Below, in pieces: positions 7,839 to 17,288 of a stretch of 64,000 nucleotides of DNA. The notes under the pieces were generated by a model. That model did no database searches and was not told the DNA's origin. It was given only the letters and a program-made list of their open reading frames with translations. Positions within the stretch are counted from its first letter, which is position 1. Each line of letters opens with the position of its first letter. The DNA comes from Jiangella anatolica (GTDB taxonomy: Bacteria > Actinomycetota > Actinomycetes > Jiangellales > Jiangellaceae): assembly GCF_003236295.1 (NCBI RefSeq), contig NZ_POTW01000001.1, forward strand, positions 124,001-188,000. The letters are read 5' to 3'. Position numbers and translations under genes: made by a program.

Positions 7839-8922
7839 ACCGCTGCGGACGGTGCTCGTGGGCGCGGTCCGGCACGCCACCGGCTACGCCGAGCTGCTGG
7901 CCGCTCACCCCGGCTACGTGCTCGCCGGCGTCGCGGAGAGCGACGACGCCGATGCGCACGCCAGGTCCGACGCCCGGGCCGTCGCCGCCGCGCAGGGGGT
8001 GCCGCTGTGGCGGCCGGAGGACGTCTCGCCGGACCGGGCCGACGTCGCGGTGATCTGCTCCGAGCCCACCCGGCACGCCGTCCTGGCCGAGCGGATGCTC
8101 GGGCTCGGCCTGCACGTGCTGGTCGACAAGCCGCTGGCCACCGACGTCGCGGCGGCCTGCCGCGTGGTCGAGGCGGCCCGCGCCGCGGGGCGGCACTGCG
8201 CCGTTGTGACCCGCGCGCTGGCGCCGCCGATACGCCGGCTGCGCGACTGGGTCGACTCCGGCCGGCTCGGGCTGCCGCGCAGTGTCGACGCCGAGTTCCT
8301 GTCCAGCGGGACGCACTTCGCCGCCTCGGTCGAGCGGCCCGAGCTGCTGACCGACCCGCGGCTGTCCGGCGGCGGCGAGGTGATGAACGTCCTCGGCTAT
8401 CCCGTCGACGACATCCGCGCCGCCACCGGCTGCGAGCCCGTCGAGGTGTTCGCCGAGGCGGGGACGCTGTTCTGGGACGAGCACCGCTCGCACGGCGTCG
8501 AGGACGTCGCCGTCGTCTCGGCGCTGTTCACCCACGGCCTGACGGCGTCGATCGTGGTGGGCCGGGTGCCCGCGGCGCCGGGCCCGGGGCCGGGGACGTA
8601 CACGCTGCGGCTGATCGGCTCGCACGGCCATGTCGAGGTCGACGTGGCCGAGCCGGCCGTGCGGCTGTACTCCGGTGACGGCGCGGAGCGGCTCCCGATC
8701 GACCGGTCGCCGGTCGCGGCGGTCCTGGACGACCTGCACGCCGCCATCCGCACCGGGCGCCGGCCGGCCTACGACTGCGCCGACGCGGCGGTCGCGGTGG
8801 CGACCATCGACGCCGTGTACCGATCGCTGGCCAGCGGGGCCCCAGAACCGGTCGACGCCGGATCCGCCACCGAGCCCGAGGCCGACGTATCGCCACGCAG
8901 CAGTGAGGAACGAGCACCTTGA
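7831..8922 (+). CDS. Gfo/Idh/MocA family oxidoreductase (third, DKP variant)
   Basis: 363 residues, ATG preceded by GGGGGAGGAG. The Rossmann part starts LVGAVRHATGYAELL, lacking the typical GxGxxG. The EKP motif is replaced by VDKPLATDV; a lysine is kept but the acidic residue changes. The C-terminal dimerisation domain is present. It may be a divergent dehydrogenase, or one of the members that lost classical cofactor geometry. It overlaps the gene before it and is followed after 37 bp by the exported sialidase-fold gene. Confidence 0.78.
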   Translation: MAEPLRTVLVGAVRHATGYAELLAAHPGYVLAGVAESDDADAHARSDARAVAAAQGVPLWRPEDVSPDRADVAVICSEPTRHAVLAERMLGLGLHVLVDKPLATDVAAACRVVEAARAAGRHCAVVTRALAPPIRRLRDWVDSGRLGLPRSVDAEFLSSGTHFAASVERPELLTDPRLSGGGEVMNVLGYPVDDIRAATGCEPVEVFAEAGTLFWDEHRSHGVEDVAVVSALFTHGLTASIVVGRVPAAPGPGPGTYTLRLIGSHGHVEVDVAEPAVRLYSGDGAERLPIDRSPVAAVLDDLHAAIRTGRRPAYDCADAAVAVATIDAVYRSLASGAPEPVDAGSATEPEADVSPRSSEERAP

Positions 8923-8959
8923 TCGGTCAGGTTCCGCCGGACTCTCTCTGGAGGTCTCC

Positions 8960-10966
8960 ATGCAACTGCGACGCCATGGTTCGCTGTTCGCCGGCCTGCT
9001 CTTGGCCAGCTCGGCGGCGGTGGTCCTCGACGAGGGCGCCGCGCTGGCGGCAACGACTCCGCTCACCCCGTTGAGCTCGAGCTGGATTCTTCCGGTCGGG
9101 GGCCCGGAAAGCGGAAGCGCGCCGGCGCTGACGCGTGCGCTGAATGGCGACATCGTCATGTCGTATTCCACGGGGCTGGAAGATTCCGACGCGGCTGTCC
9201 GCGTGCGCCGGTCGGCCGACCAAGGTGTGACCTGGACGCCGTACGTCCAGATCTTCACGGGCAGTGCCGGCGTGAACGGGAACGCCGCGGTCGGCATGAC
9301 GACATTGGCGGACGGGACCATTCTGTTGCCGTTCACCGCGGGCCGGGTCTACCAGCGGTACACGAACAGAGAGACAGACACCTACGTCGCCAGGTCCACC
9401 GACAACGGCGTCACATGGACCGGAACCACGACGCCGATCAGCCTGCCGGCGCCTTGGAACGGCGCTGACGTGCTCAACGCGACCTACGGCCGGATCGTCG
9501 ACCTGGGCGGCGGCGTGCTGCTGATGCCTGTGTTCGGAACATCGACGCAGACTCCTCTGAGTGGCCCGACCAATGCGCCGCTCAGCAATCCGGTTCCATA
9601 TCAGGCCGGCGTGTTCAGGTCACTCGACAACGGACTGACGTGGTCCAGCTACGCGCGGATCGGCGTGGACGACAACAGCCAGGTGCTCTACTACAACCTC
9701 AACGGAAAACTTCCGACCGCCGTATCCGAGCCCACCGTCACGAGGCTTCGCGACGGCCGGCTCATGGCGCTCCTGAGATATGAGACCGTCCTCCAGCCGC
9801 ACGCCTACTTCGTCTCCTACTCGTCCGATAGCGGCGTGACCTGGTCCGATCCGGTGAAGACACCGTTGATCGGGCGTACCGGGACGCTCGATCAGGCGCC
9901 GTGCTCGTCGGACCTGCCGAGCGGGCGGTCGAAACTGATCGTCGGATACCTGGATTTCAACGCGTTCCCGAAGCTCGCGATTCGCCAGTCGTTCGACGAC
10001 GGCGCTCAATGGCGGGATCCGGTGTACGTCCAGCGGCCCGCGGGGTCACCGACCACCGGGCACGACTACTATCCCGACTTCCTCGAGCTCCCGGGGAACA
10101 AGCTCCTGGTCGTATACACAGCAAACATTCCAGGCGTGGGGTTGCGGCTCGCGTCGCAAACCTTCCAGGACACGAACGCTGCCGCCTGCAATGCCGATCT
10201 GACCTCGGACGACTCCGCGACCAGCGCGACTCCCGCGTTCTTCGTGAAATCGGGAGACTGGTCCGGCCAGTCGTGGAACTACAGTTCCCGGCACGTCGTG
10301 GGCTCGTCGACCACTGCTCTCAGTGTGTTGATCGCCGCGCATGCGCAGGGAGTCGGGTGTAGTGGCGCAGGTGTCCAGGCCTACGAGGACGGCGTCCAGC
10401 TGAATCCGTCGCTGAGTTTCGCGGCGAACCAGCTCACCGACGGCGACACCATCGAGCTTCGAGGACCGATCTGGTCCGGGTTCACGACGGCGGGCTATGC
10501 GGACGCGGACGGCGGCTGGTTGTCGCCCGGCCCCGTGCTGACGGCCGATCCGTCGGTCCAGCACAAGTTGATGGGATTCCCGAAATACTGCGATTACCGG
10601 GCGGCTCTGGACTACCACGGCAGAAGTATCGGTGCAAGGTTCACCGTGGGCTCGGGGCAGATGGTCACCGGCATTCACTTCCGGGACAGTGACGGCTCCT
10701 GGTCCATTCCGGCCAGCGCGTTCACGGTGTGGAAGAGCCCGGACAACCGGAACTGGTTCCAGGTTCCGTTCAGCCTCTCCACGACGACCGAGGCTGGGTC
10801 CGGACGCAGCATCCTTCACTTCACGGGCATCAATACCGCGGGCCCGTACCTGAAGGTCAACGTGAATTACATGTCCCCATCCGGCTACCAAGTGATCATC
10901 GACAGTATGCGCGCGGATGTATGGGTCACCTGCAACGTTGCGGGCAACGGGTGTGCTGCCACCTAG
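8960..10966 (+). CDS. Exported sialidase-fold (BNR/Asp-box) protein with C-terminal accessory domain
   Basis: 668 residues. The N-terminal signal peptide ends near GAALAATTP. Five Asp-box repeats are visible (RRSADQGVTWT, ARSTDNGVTWTG, FRSLDNGLTWSS, SYSSDSGVTWSD, RQSFDDGAQWRD), the hallmark of a six-bladed sialidase propeller. The last ~250 residues form a separate domain shared with the protein at 13644. ATG 8960 follows TGGAGG. The gene is visibly less GC-rich than its neighbours (about 60 % in a sampled line, against 75 % in the paralogue) and uses more A/T-ending codons, which suggests separate acquisition. Sialidase activity is not proven; the fold also serves other glycan-cleaving enzymes. 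Confidence 0.8.
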   Translation: MQLRRHGSLFAGLLLASSAAVVLDEGAALAATTPLTPLSSSWILPVGGPESGSAPALTRALNGDIVMSYSTGLEDSDAAVRVRRSADQGVTWTPYVQIFTGSAGVNGNAAVGMTTLADGTILLPFTAGRVYQRYTNRETDTYVARSTDNGVTWTGTTTPISLPAPWNGADVLNATYGRIVDLGGGVLLMPVFGTSTQTPLSGPTNAPLSNPVPYQAGVFRSLDNGLTWSSYARIGVDDNSQVLYYNLNGKLPTAVSEPTVTRLRDGRLMALLRYETVLQPHAYFVSYSSDSGVTWSDPVKTPLIGRTGTLDQAPCSSDLPSGRSKLIVGYLDFNAFPKLAIRQSFDDGAQWRDPVYVQRPAGSPTTGHDYYPDFLELPGNKLLVVYTANIPGVGLRLASQTFQDTNAAACNADLTSDDSATSATPAFFVKSGDWSGQSWNYSSRHVVGSSTTALSVLIAAHAQGVGCSGAGVQAYEDGVQLNPSLSFAANQLTDGDTIELRGPIWSGFTTAGYADADGGWLSPGPVLTADPSVQHKLMGFPKYCDYRAALDYHGRSIGARFTVGSGQMVTGIHFRDSDGSWSIPASAFTVWKSPDNRNWFQVPFSLSTTTEAGSGRSILHFTGINTAGPYLKVNVNYMSPSGYQVIIDSMRADVWVTCNVAGNGCAAT

Positions 10967-10975
10967 GTCGAGCCG

Positions 10976-11004
10976 ACGAACTGAAGTTCGTGGCGAACGT
11001 CGCC
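10976..11004. terminator. Two back-to-back hairpins between the sialidase and RidA genes
   Basis: ACGAACTGAAGTTCGT (10976-10991) folds on itself, and GGCGA-ACG-TCGCC (10992-11004) follows directly. There is no T-run, so this is either a weak terminator/attenuator or an mRNA-stability element just downstream of the sialidase stop. Confidence 0.35.
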
Positions 11005-11027
11005 ACACCCAACAGAGAGGAAACACC

Positions 11028-11414
11028 TTGATCGAGCATTTCGCGCCGGATCCGGACGCGCCGTACTCGCCGGCGGTGCGGGCGGGCGGCTGGCTGTTCG
11101 TCTCCGGCCAGGCGTCGACCGACCCGGAGACCGGCGCGTTCATCCCGGGGACCTTCGACGAGGAGTTCGCCCGCAGCGTCGAGAACCTGCGCCGCGTGCT
11201 GCGCGAGGCCGGCGCGCGGGAGGAGCAGATCGTCAAGATCGCCGCCTTCGTCCGCGACGAGGCGAGCCTGCCGCGTTACAACGAGCTGTACCGCGAGACG
11301 TTCAAGCACCCGCGGCCGGCGCGGACGACCTCGTCGATGGGCTTCGACTTCCTGCAGGTCGAGCTGGAGTGCATCGCCTACGTCGGCGACGACGTTCCGA
11401 CAAGCGAAACGTAA
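11028..11414 (+). CDS. RidA/YjgF/YER057c family protein
   Basis: About 128 residues from a TTG at 11028, 7 bp after AGAGAGG. Typical RidA features are LFVSGQASTDPETGAF near the start, the ENLRRVLREAGA segment and VELECIAYVG at the end. RidA-type enzymes hydrolyse reactive enamine/imine intermediates released by PLP enzymes. A PLP lyase (21155) and an aminotransferase (24204) are in the same island, which may explain its presence. The conserved RidA arginine is not clearly visible in the usual C-terminal position, so catalytic deaminase activity is uncertain. Confidence 0.8.
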   Translation: MIEHFAPDPDAPYSPAVRAGGWLFVSGQASTDPETGAFIPGTFDEEFARSVENLRRVLREAGAREEQIVKIAAFVRDEASLPRYNELYRETFKHPRPARTTSSMGFDFLQVELECIAYVGDDVPTSET

Positions 11415-11441
11415 CGGTCCAATTTCGTGCGCCCGGAACTC

Positions 11442-11499
11442 TTGACACCAGAGCCCGGGCAGACAGACTACTGAAACAACGCGTTCTGATTGGTGGAAC
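11442..11499 (+). promoter_or_regulatory. Promoter and IclR-type operator for the ten-gene operon
   Basis: TTGACA (11442-11447) is a perfect -35 hexamer, with AGACTA/GACTAC about 17-18 bp downstream as a weak -10. Immediately after lies TGAAACAACG (11472-11481), then the palindromic site GTTCTGATTGGTGGAAC (11483-11499). The same TGAAACAACG plus 17-bp arrangement occurs at 5978-6005. A site over the start of transcription suggests repression. Confidence 0.55.
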
Positions 11500-11563
11500 G
11501 CAGGTGTCGGTCCGCAAGACCCGAAGTCGTCCCCCATCCGACCGAATTCGTGTGGAGAGATAC

Positions 11564-12490
11564 ATGACCGACCGAGCTCTGCCGACCGGCGTGGTGACTC
11601 CGCTGGTGGTGTTCCTGACCGAGGACGGCGCACCGGACCGCGCCGCGACCAAGGCCCTCGTCGAGCACCAGATCGCGGCCGGCGTCAGCGGCCTGCTCGT
11701 CAACGGCTCGACCGGGGAGCTGGGCCAGCTGACCCCGGCCGAGCGGTCGGCCGTGCTGCGGGCCGTCGTGGAGACGGTGGCCGGCCGGGTGCCGGTCTGG
11801 GCCGGGGTCGCCGGGCACGGCACGGCCGATGCCGTGACGGCCGCCCGCGACGCCGAGGCCGACGGCGCCGACGCCGCGCTGGTGCTGCCGCCGCTGTTCT
11901 TCGACACCAGCGACGCCGAGCTGGCCGTGCACTTCCGCACGGTCGCCGCGGCCATCGGCCTCCCGGTGCTGGCCTACGACGTGCCGGCGCGGACGCCGCG
12001 CAAGCTGCCGCTGCCGCTGGTGCGCGACCTCGCCGAGGAGGGCGTGCTGCGCGGCCTGAAGGACTCGTCCGGGAACCTGACGGCGGGCCGGCAGCTGTGC
12101 GCGGCGACCGAGCACGTGGCCGGCTTCGTCACCTACCTCGGCTCCGAGATCACTCTGGACCTCGCCGCCTACCTCGGCTTCGACGGCGTCGTGCCCGGGC
12201 TGGCGAACATCCTGCCCGCGTCGGCGGTCGAGGTGTTCGACGCCGCGCGGTCCGGCGACCCGGCCCGCGCCGCGGAGGCGCAGCGCACCTACCAGCGGCT
12301 GCTGGACATCCTCGACGTGCCGCTGGACGGCGCCGGGTTCTCGGCCCGGGCGATCGCCGCGATCAAGGTGGCCGCCGCCGTCGTCCTGGACCTGCCCGTG
12401 CCGCGCACGACGGCGCCGTTCACACAGCCCGACGCCGCGTTCGTGGCCGGCGTGACGGAGCTCGTCCAGCAGACGCGGACGCCGCGATGA
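11564..12490 (+). CDS. DHDPS/N-acetylneuraminate lyase family aldolase
   Basis: 308 residues, normal for the class I aldolase barrel. It has the NGSTGEL pyruvate-carboxylate loop, Tyr138 in AYDVPARTP and the Schiff-base Lys166 in LKDSSGN. These match the spacing in NanA (Tyr137, Lys165) and DapA. The ATG at 11564 follows GGAGAGA. It is not likely to be the biosynthetic DapA, because it heads an operon with two sialidase-fold genes and a transporter. A lyase that splits a keto-acid sugar into pyruvate and an aldehyde fits best, perhaps a sialic-acid-like substrate. The exact substrate is open. Confidence 0.82.
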   Translation: MTDRALPTGVVTPLVVFLTEDGAPDRAATKALVEHQIAAGVSGLLVNGSTGELGQLTPAERSAVLRAVVETVAGRVPVWAGVAGHGTADAVTAARDAEADGADAALVLPPLFFDTSDAELAVHFRTVAAAIGLPVLAYDVPARTPRKLPLPLVRDLAEEGVLRGLKDSSGNLTAGRQLCAATEHVAGFVTYLGSEITLDLAAYLGFDGVVPGLANILPASAVEVFDAARSGDPARAAEAQRTYQRLLDILDVPLDGAGFSARAIAAIKVAAAVVLDLPVPRTTAPFTQPDAAFVAGVTELVQQTRTPR

Positions 12491-13647
12491 CGGCCCCGGC
12501 GTCCGAGCTGACGGTCACCGGCAGCGGTGTCGTCCTCGACTCGGTCCCGGCCATGTTCCCCGGCCTCACCTGGGCCGGCGACGAGCTGCTGGCGAGCTAC
12601 TCCACGGTGCCCGACGGCTGGCCGGGCGGCACCGTCGGCGTCGTGCGCTCCGGCGACGGCGGCCGGACCTGGTCGGCGCCGCACACCGTCGCGGAGCCGG
12701 CCGACGGCGTCGACGCCGTGCTGAACGCCGTCGGCATGGTGACCCTGAGCGACGGCACCGTCCTGCTGCCGTACAACGGCGTGCGCTGGACGCCGGGCGC
12801 GGGCGTGGGCGGGCGGGTCATCAGCCTGCACCTGCTGCGCTCGGCCGACGGCGGCCGGACCTGGACCGGCGGCGAGCCGATCGATCCCGGCTTCTATTGG
12901 CCAGGTGTCTACGGACGGCTGCTGGAGCTGCCCGGCGGCCGGCTGCTCTGGCCGATCTGGGGCCAGCGCACCGCCGCCGAGCGGTGGCGGTCGGCGCTGC
13001 TGGAGTCCGCCGACGGCGGCCACACCTGGACCACGGGCGCGACCATCGGCTACGACCCGGACGCCCGGCTGGCCGGCGCCTACGCGACGCCCGAGGTGGG
13101 CGGGCTCGGCGCCGACGGGAACCCGGACGTCGCGCACACGACCGACCCCGACTTCCGCCCGCACAGCCCGATCGACGGCTTCACCGAGACCACCGTCCTG
13201 CCCACCGGCGACGGCCGGCTGCTGGCCGTGGTGCGTCAGCAGGGCGTCGGCGGCGACGACACCATGCAGCTGTTCCGCTCGGAGTCGGCCGACGACGGCG
13301 CCACCTGGACGACGCCGGAGCGGATCGGCTTCGCCGGCATGTCGCCGCTGCTGCACCGCGCGGCGGACGGGGCGGTCCTGCTGGCCACCCGCCGGTTCGC
13401 ACCCGACGGCGGCCCGACGCCGCCCGGCGTGGAGGTGCGGGTCAGCCGCGACGACGGCGGCTCCTGGTCCGCGCCGGCGCCGCTGCGCGACCCGCACGGC
13501 TACCAGTACACCGCGGAGTACCAGTGCGGCTACCCGGCGATGGCGAACCTCGCCGACGGCTCCGTCCTCACCGTCTTCTACAGCTACGCGCCGGGCACGG
13601 GCCGGTTCCTGGCCTGGAACACCGTGCGGACGGAGGCGGCCCGGTGA
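12487..13647 (+). CDS. Cytoplasmic sialidase-fold (BNR/Asp-box) protein
   Basis: 386 residues with no signal peptide. Asp boxes VRSGDGGRTWSA, LRSADGGRTWTG, LESADGGHTWTT, SADDGATWTT and SRDDGGSWSA mark a sialidase propeller without added domains. It shares TLSDGTVLLPYNG and a GRLLELPGG segment with the two exported paralogues. Start ATG overlaps the aldolase stop (ATGA), and its stop overlaps the next GTG. Together with the exported forms it suggests a second hydrolysis step inside the cell after uptake, by inference. Activity unproven. Confidence 0.8.
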   Translation: MTAPASELTVTGSGVVLDSVPAMFPGLTWAGDELLASYSTVPDGWPGGTVGVVRSGDGGRTWSAPHTVAEPADGVDAVLNAVGMVTLSDGTVLLPYNGVRWTPGAGVGGRVISLHLLRSADGGRTWTGGEPIDPGFYWPGVYGRLLELPGGRLLWPIWGQRTAAERWRSALLESADGGHTWTTGATIGYDPDARLAGAYATPEVGGLGADGNPDVAHTTDPDFRPHSPIDGFTETTVLPTGDGRLLAVVRQQGVGGDDTMQLFRSESADDGATWTTPERIGFAGMSPLLHRAADGAVLLATRRFAPDGGPTPPGVEVRVSRDDGGSWSAPAPLRDPHGYQYTAEYQCGYPAMANLADGSVLTVFYSYAPGTGRFLAWNTVRTEAAR

Positions 13648-15623
13648 CGCGCGTCGCGGCGCTCGCCGCCACCGTCGCGCTGGCCCTCGCCACGGCGGCG
13701 CCCGCGCCGGTCGCCGCCGGCGCCGCCGAGGCGCCGGACCCGGCGCTGCGCGTCGTCGACGCCTGGAACGTCACCGGTCCGGAGACGTTTCCCGGCGAGG
13801 CGACGCTGCCGGCCCAGCGTCCGGCGCTCACCCGCGCGCCGAACGGCGACCTGCTGGCCGCGTTCAACACCTCCGGCGACGCGCACCCGGGCGGTCAGCT
13901 GCGGATGATCAGGTCCACCGACGAGGGCCGGACGTGGGGACCGTCGGAGGTCGTGGCCGAGCCGAGACTGTTCGGCGTGCGCGGCAGCATCGCGGCCACC
14001 CGCGGCATGGCCACGCTGTCCGACGGCACCATCCTGCTGCCGTACAACGACGCGGTGAACCACACGAACTACAACAACCGCGAGTCGGTGCTGTTCGTGG
14101 CCCGCTCCGCGGACAGCGGCCGGACCTGGACCGGGCGGGACGAGCCGGTCGCGCTGCCGATCCCGATCCGCGAGGCGCACGTCGGCGGCGGCCGGATCCT
14201 CGAGCTGGCCGACGGCACCCTGCTGCTGCCGATCTGGGGCGCGCTCGAGCTGGTCGACGACTGGCAGACCGACCCGATGCGCTGGCGCTCCGGTGTGCTG
14301 CGCTCCTTCGACGGCGGCCGGACCTGGAGCGACTACCAGACCATCGCCTACGACCCCAACAACCCGCCGCAGTTCCCGCCGTTCCACAGCGCCAACTACA
14401 CCAGCGGCGCGAACGAGCTGGCCCTGCAGGAGCTGCCGGACGGCCGCATCGTCGCGGTGATCCGCTATGCCACCGGGGTCGGGCCCAACCGGGCGCAGGT
14501 GTACCTGTCCTACTCCGCCGACGCCGGCGCGACGTGGACGGCACCGGTGGCCACCGGCCAGCAGGCGGAGGCGCTGTCGCTGACGTACGCGCCCTGCACC
14601 GACCGGCTGGCCGCGGGCCAGGCCAAGCTGCTGATGGGCCACCGTGAACTCGATGCCGCGGGCACCCGGATCGGCCAGGCCGCCCTGCACGTCTCCTTCG
14701 ACGGCGGCGTGACGTGGACCGGCAAGGTGCGGCTGCGCGACCCGTCCGGCGCGGCGAACCTGGGCGCCGCCACCGGCGAACCGGACTTCCTGCGCCTGTC
14801 CGACGATCGGCTGCTCGTGCTGTTCCAGGTGTTCCTGCCGGGGCAGCCGTCGAAGGTCGTCGCCAACGTCGTCGAGGATGCCACTGACACCGCCACCTGC
14901 CAGGCACAGGCCGACGCCGCCGCCGCGACGGCGCAGGCGTCGCCCACGTTCTTCGTCGACCGCGCGGACCGGGACCAGTGGGCCTGGCCGTTCGCCAGCC
15001 GCAAGGTCACCCATCCGGCGACGACGACCGTCGGCGCCGTGATCGACGCGGCCGCCGGGGGCCTGTCGTGCGCCGGTCCCGGCCTCCGGCTGACCCTGGA
15101 CGGCCGGATCCTCGACCGGTCGGACACCCTCGCCGCCGCGGGCGTCGGCAACGGGTCGGTGTTGGAGGTGAGCGGTCCGCCGCCGAGCCATCCGTGGCGG
15201 GTCGGGTTCGCCGAGCTGGACACCGCGCCGCAGACGCGGCACGTCTACGGCTGGGACCGCGCCTGCGCGCCGGCGTCGCTCGCGCTGGACTACCGGGCCC
15301 GCTCGCTCGGCCTGGACGTGCGCATCCCCGCCGCGCACGGCATCAGCGCCGTCGAACTGCGCGACCGGGACGCCGCGACCCGGCTCACCGGCGCGGACTA
15401 CCGGCTGTTCAGCAGCCCGGACAACGAGACCTACACCGAGGTCACCGGCTGGTCGTTCAGCTCCCGCGTGGTGAACGGCCGGGTGGTCCACCGGTTCGAC
15501 GGCCTCGCGGTGACCGACCGCTATCTGAAGATCCATCAGCCGCACACGACCACGTCGTACAGCTTCGTGCTGGGCGACCCGCGCGCTGACGTCAACGTGG
15601 AGTTCGCCAGCCGGCGCCGTTGA
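13644..15623 (+). CDS. Exported sialidase-fold protein with C-terminal accessory domain
   Basis: 659 residues. A GTG start overlaps the previous stop. A signal peptide rich in Ala/Val ends near VAAGAAEAP. Five Asp boxes (IRSTDEGRTWGP, ARSADSGRTWTG, LRSFDGGRTWSD, SYSADAGATWTA, HVSFDGGVTWTG) are followed by a C-terminal domain of about 240 residues homologous to the one at 8960 (shared pattern FFV..., SPDN, YLK at the end). Unlike that paralogue it has normal high GC. Probably an extracellular glycan-trimming enzyme feeding the ABC transporter encoded next. Confidence 0.8.
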   Translation: MTRVAALAATVALALATAAPAPVAAGAAEAPDPALRVVDAWNVTGPETFPGEATLPAQRPALTRAPNGDLLAAFNTSGDAHPGGQLRMIRSTDEGRTWGPSEVVAEPRLFGVRGSIAATRGMATLSDGTILLPYNDAVNHTNYNNRESVLFVARSADSGRTWTGRDEPVALPIPIREAHVGGGRILELADGTLLLPIWGALELVDDWQTDPMRWRSGVLRSFDGGRTWSDYQTIAYDPNNPPQFPPFHSANYTSGANELALQELPDGRIVAVIRYATGVGPNRAQVYLSYSADAGATWTAPVATGQQAEALSLTYAPCTDRLAAGQAKLLMGHRELDAAGTRIGQAALHVSFDGGVTWTGKVRLRDPSGAANLGAATGEPDFLRLSDDRLLVLFQVFLPGQPSKVVANVVEDATDTATCQAQADAAAATAQASPTFFVDRADRDQWAWPFASRKVTHPATTTVGAVIDAAAGGLSCAGPGLRLTLDGRILDRSDTLAAAGVGNGSVLEVSGPPPSHPWRVGFAELDTAPQTRHVYGWDRACAPASLALDYRARSLGLDVRIPAAHGISAVELRDRDAATRLTGADYRLFSSPDNETYTEVTGWSFSSRVVNGRVVHRFDGLAVTDRYLKIHQPHTTTSYSFVLGDPRADVNVEFASRRR

Positions 15624-15655
15624 GGCTCCCGGCTCGACATCGAAGGGGCACTACC

Positions 15656-17287
15656 GTGATTGGACGACGTAATCGGTCGATCGCCGCAGCTCTGGCCGGC
15701 CTGGCCCTGCTGGCGGCGGCCGCCTGCTCCGGTCCCGACGAGGACACCGGCTCGACGGGCGGCGGCTCCGGCGCGCCGGCCGGCGACCGCGAGGTGACGG
15801 TGCAGCTCTACCAGGCGCCGCGCGGCTTCAGCCCGCTGCTGGCGTCGATCGGCCCGGACCACCTGATGGAGCAGCTGCACTGGGACTCCCTGGTGTCGGC
15901 GACCCCCGACGGCGAGTACGGCGCCCGCCTGGCCGAGAGCTGGGAGGTGTCGCCGGGCGGCACGACCTGGACCTTCCAGCTGCGCGACGACGTGGTGTGG
16001 AGCGACGGCGAGCCGTTCACGGCCGACGACGTCGTCTTCACCTACAACCTGTACGCCAACCCGGCCACCGGCAGCGCCTACGCGGGCAAGTTCGGCACCG
16101 TCACCGGCGCGGCCGCGCTGGCCGACGGCACCGCCGACTCCGTCGCCGGCTTCCAGGCGCCGGACGAGCACACCTTCGTCATCCAGCTCGACCAGCCGAA
16201 CGTCGCGCTGCTGGACGAGCTCGTGCAGCCGATCCTGTTCATCCTGCCCGAGCACGTCGTCAGTGAGCTGCCGCTGGAGGGCCTGGCGGAGAACCCGTTC
16301 TTCCGCGAGCCCACCGTGGGCCTCGGGCCGTATGTGTTCCAGCGCTGGGTCACCGACGACCAGGTCGAGTTCGCGGCCAACCCGGAGTACCGCGACGAGC
16401 TGGGCCTGGACCGGATCTTCACCCAGTACGTGACCACCGACGTGGCGTCGGCTCAGCTGGAGACCGGCGAGATCGACTTCGCCCAGGTGGCGGCGCCCGA
16501 CGTCGCCCGGGTCGAGGGTCTGGACGGCGTCACGCTGCACCGGGCCGAGGGCCCGGGCGTGCTGGCGCTGCACACCGCCCATGACTCGGGCAAGCTGGCC
16601 GACCCGCGGGTCCGGCAGGCGATCATGTACGCGATCGACCGCGAGGCGCTGGTCGAGGAGGTCCTGTCCGGTGAGGGCAAGGTCATCGACACGCTGGTGC
16701 ACGGCCCGGAGTGGGCGATGCCCGACGACCTCGTCCACTACGGGTATGACCCGGACAAGGCGCGCGAGCTGCTGGCCGAGGCCGGCTGGGACCCGGCGAC
16801 AGAGGTCCGCCTGGAAATCGTGCCCGGCCAGCGCGACCGGGACACCGCGACGACCATCGTCGCCGCCCAGCTGCAGGAGGTCGGCATCAACGCCCAGGTG
16901 CAGCCGTACGAGGCGGCCCAGCTGTCCGAGTCGATCGGCAAGCGCGACTTCGACCTGCTCATCTCCGGCTATGGTCTGTTCACCATCGACCCCGCGTCGA
17001 TGAACGCCCGGCTGACGTGCGCGCAGGTCGGCGGCGCGAACATCTCCGCGTACTGCAACGAGGAGCTGGACGCGCTGCTCCAGCAGGGCGTCGCCACCAC
17101 CGACCAGGCCGAGCGGGAGGAGATCTACGCGCAGGCGCAGCGCATCGTCAACGAGGAGGTGCCGATCTTCGTGCTCTACGTGCCGAACACGCTCGCGGCC
17201 ACCAGCGACCGGTTGCAGGGCTTCGAGCTGAACCCGTCGACGGTCGACGCCTTCTGGAACGCGGCCGAGTGGACCGTGAGCAGCTGA
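15656..17287 (+). CDS. ABC transporter substrate-binding lipoprotein, family 5 (Dpp/Opp type)
   Basis: 543 residues from GTG 15656, preceded by GAAGGGG. The N-terminus has a lipobox, LALLAAAACSG. The body is a typical peptide/nickel-binding SBP with VVWSDGEPFTADDVVF, the hallmark of SBP_bac_5. It is followed at once by two permease and two ATPase genes, so the importer is complete. Family members bind peptides but also oligosaccharides and other small molecules; sialic-acid importers of this type are known (SatABCD). Ligand here unknown. Confidence 0.87.
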   Translation: MIGRRNRSIAAALAGLALLAAAACSGPDEDTGSTGGGSGAPAGDREVTVQLYQAPRGFSPLLASIGPDHLMEQLHWDSLVSATPDGEYGARLAESWEVSPGGTTWTFQLRDDVVWSDGEPFTADDVVFTYNLYANPATGSAYAGKFGTVTGAAALADGTADSVAGFQAPDEHTFVIQLDQPNVALLDELVQPILFILPEHVVSELPLEGLAENPFFREPTVGLGPYVFQRWVTDDQVEFAANPEYRDELGLDRIFTQYVTTDVASAQLETGEIDFAQVAAPDVARVEGLDGVTLHRAEGPGVLALHTAHDSGKLADPRVRQAIMYAIDREALVEEVLSGEGKVIDTLVHGPEWAMPDDLVHYGYDPDKARELLAEAGWDPATEVRLEIVPGQRDRDTATTIVAAQLQEVGINAQVQPYEAAQLSESIGKRDFDLLISGYGLFTIDPASMNARLTCAQVGGANISAYCNEELDALLQQGVATTDQAEREEIYAQAQRIVNEEVPIFVLYVPNTLAATSDRLQGFELNPSTVDAFWNAAEWTVSS

Positions 17288-17288
17288 C

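Noticed and set aside
11564-12490. Biosynthetic DapA (lysine pathway)
   Set aside because: Operon context with sialidases, transporter and IclR regulator is catabolic; the family has many members with other substrates.
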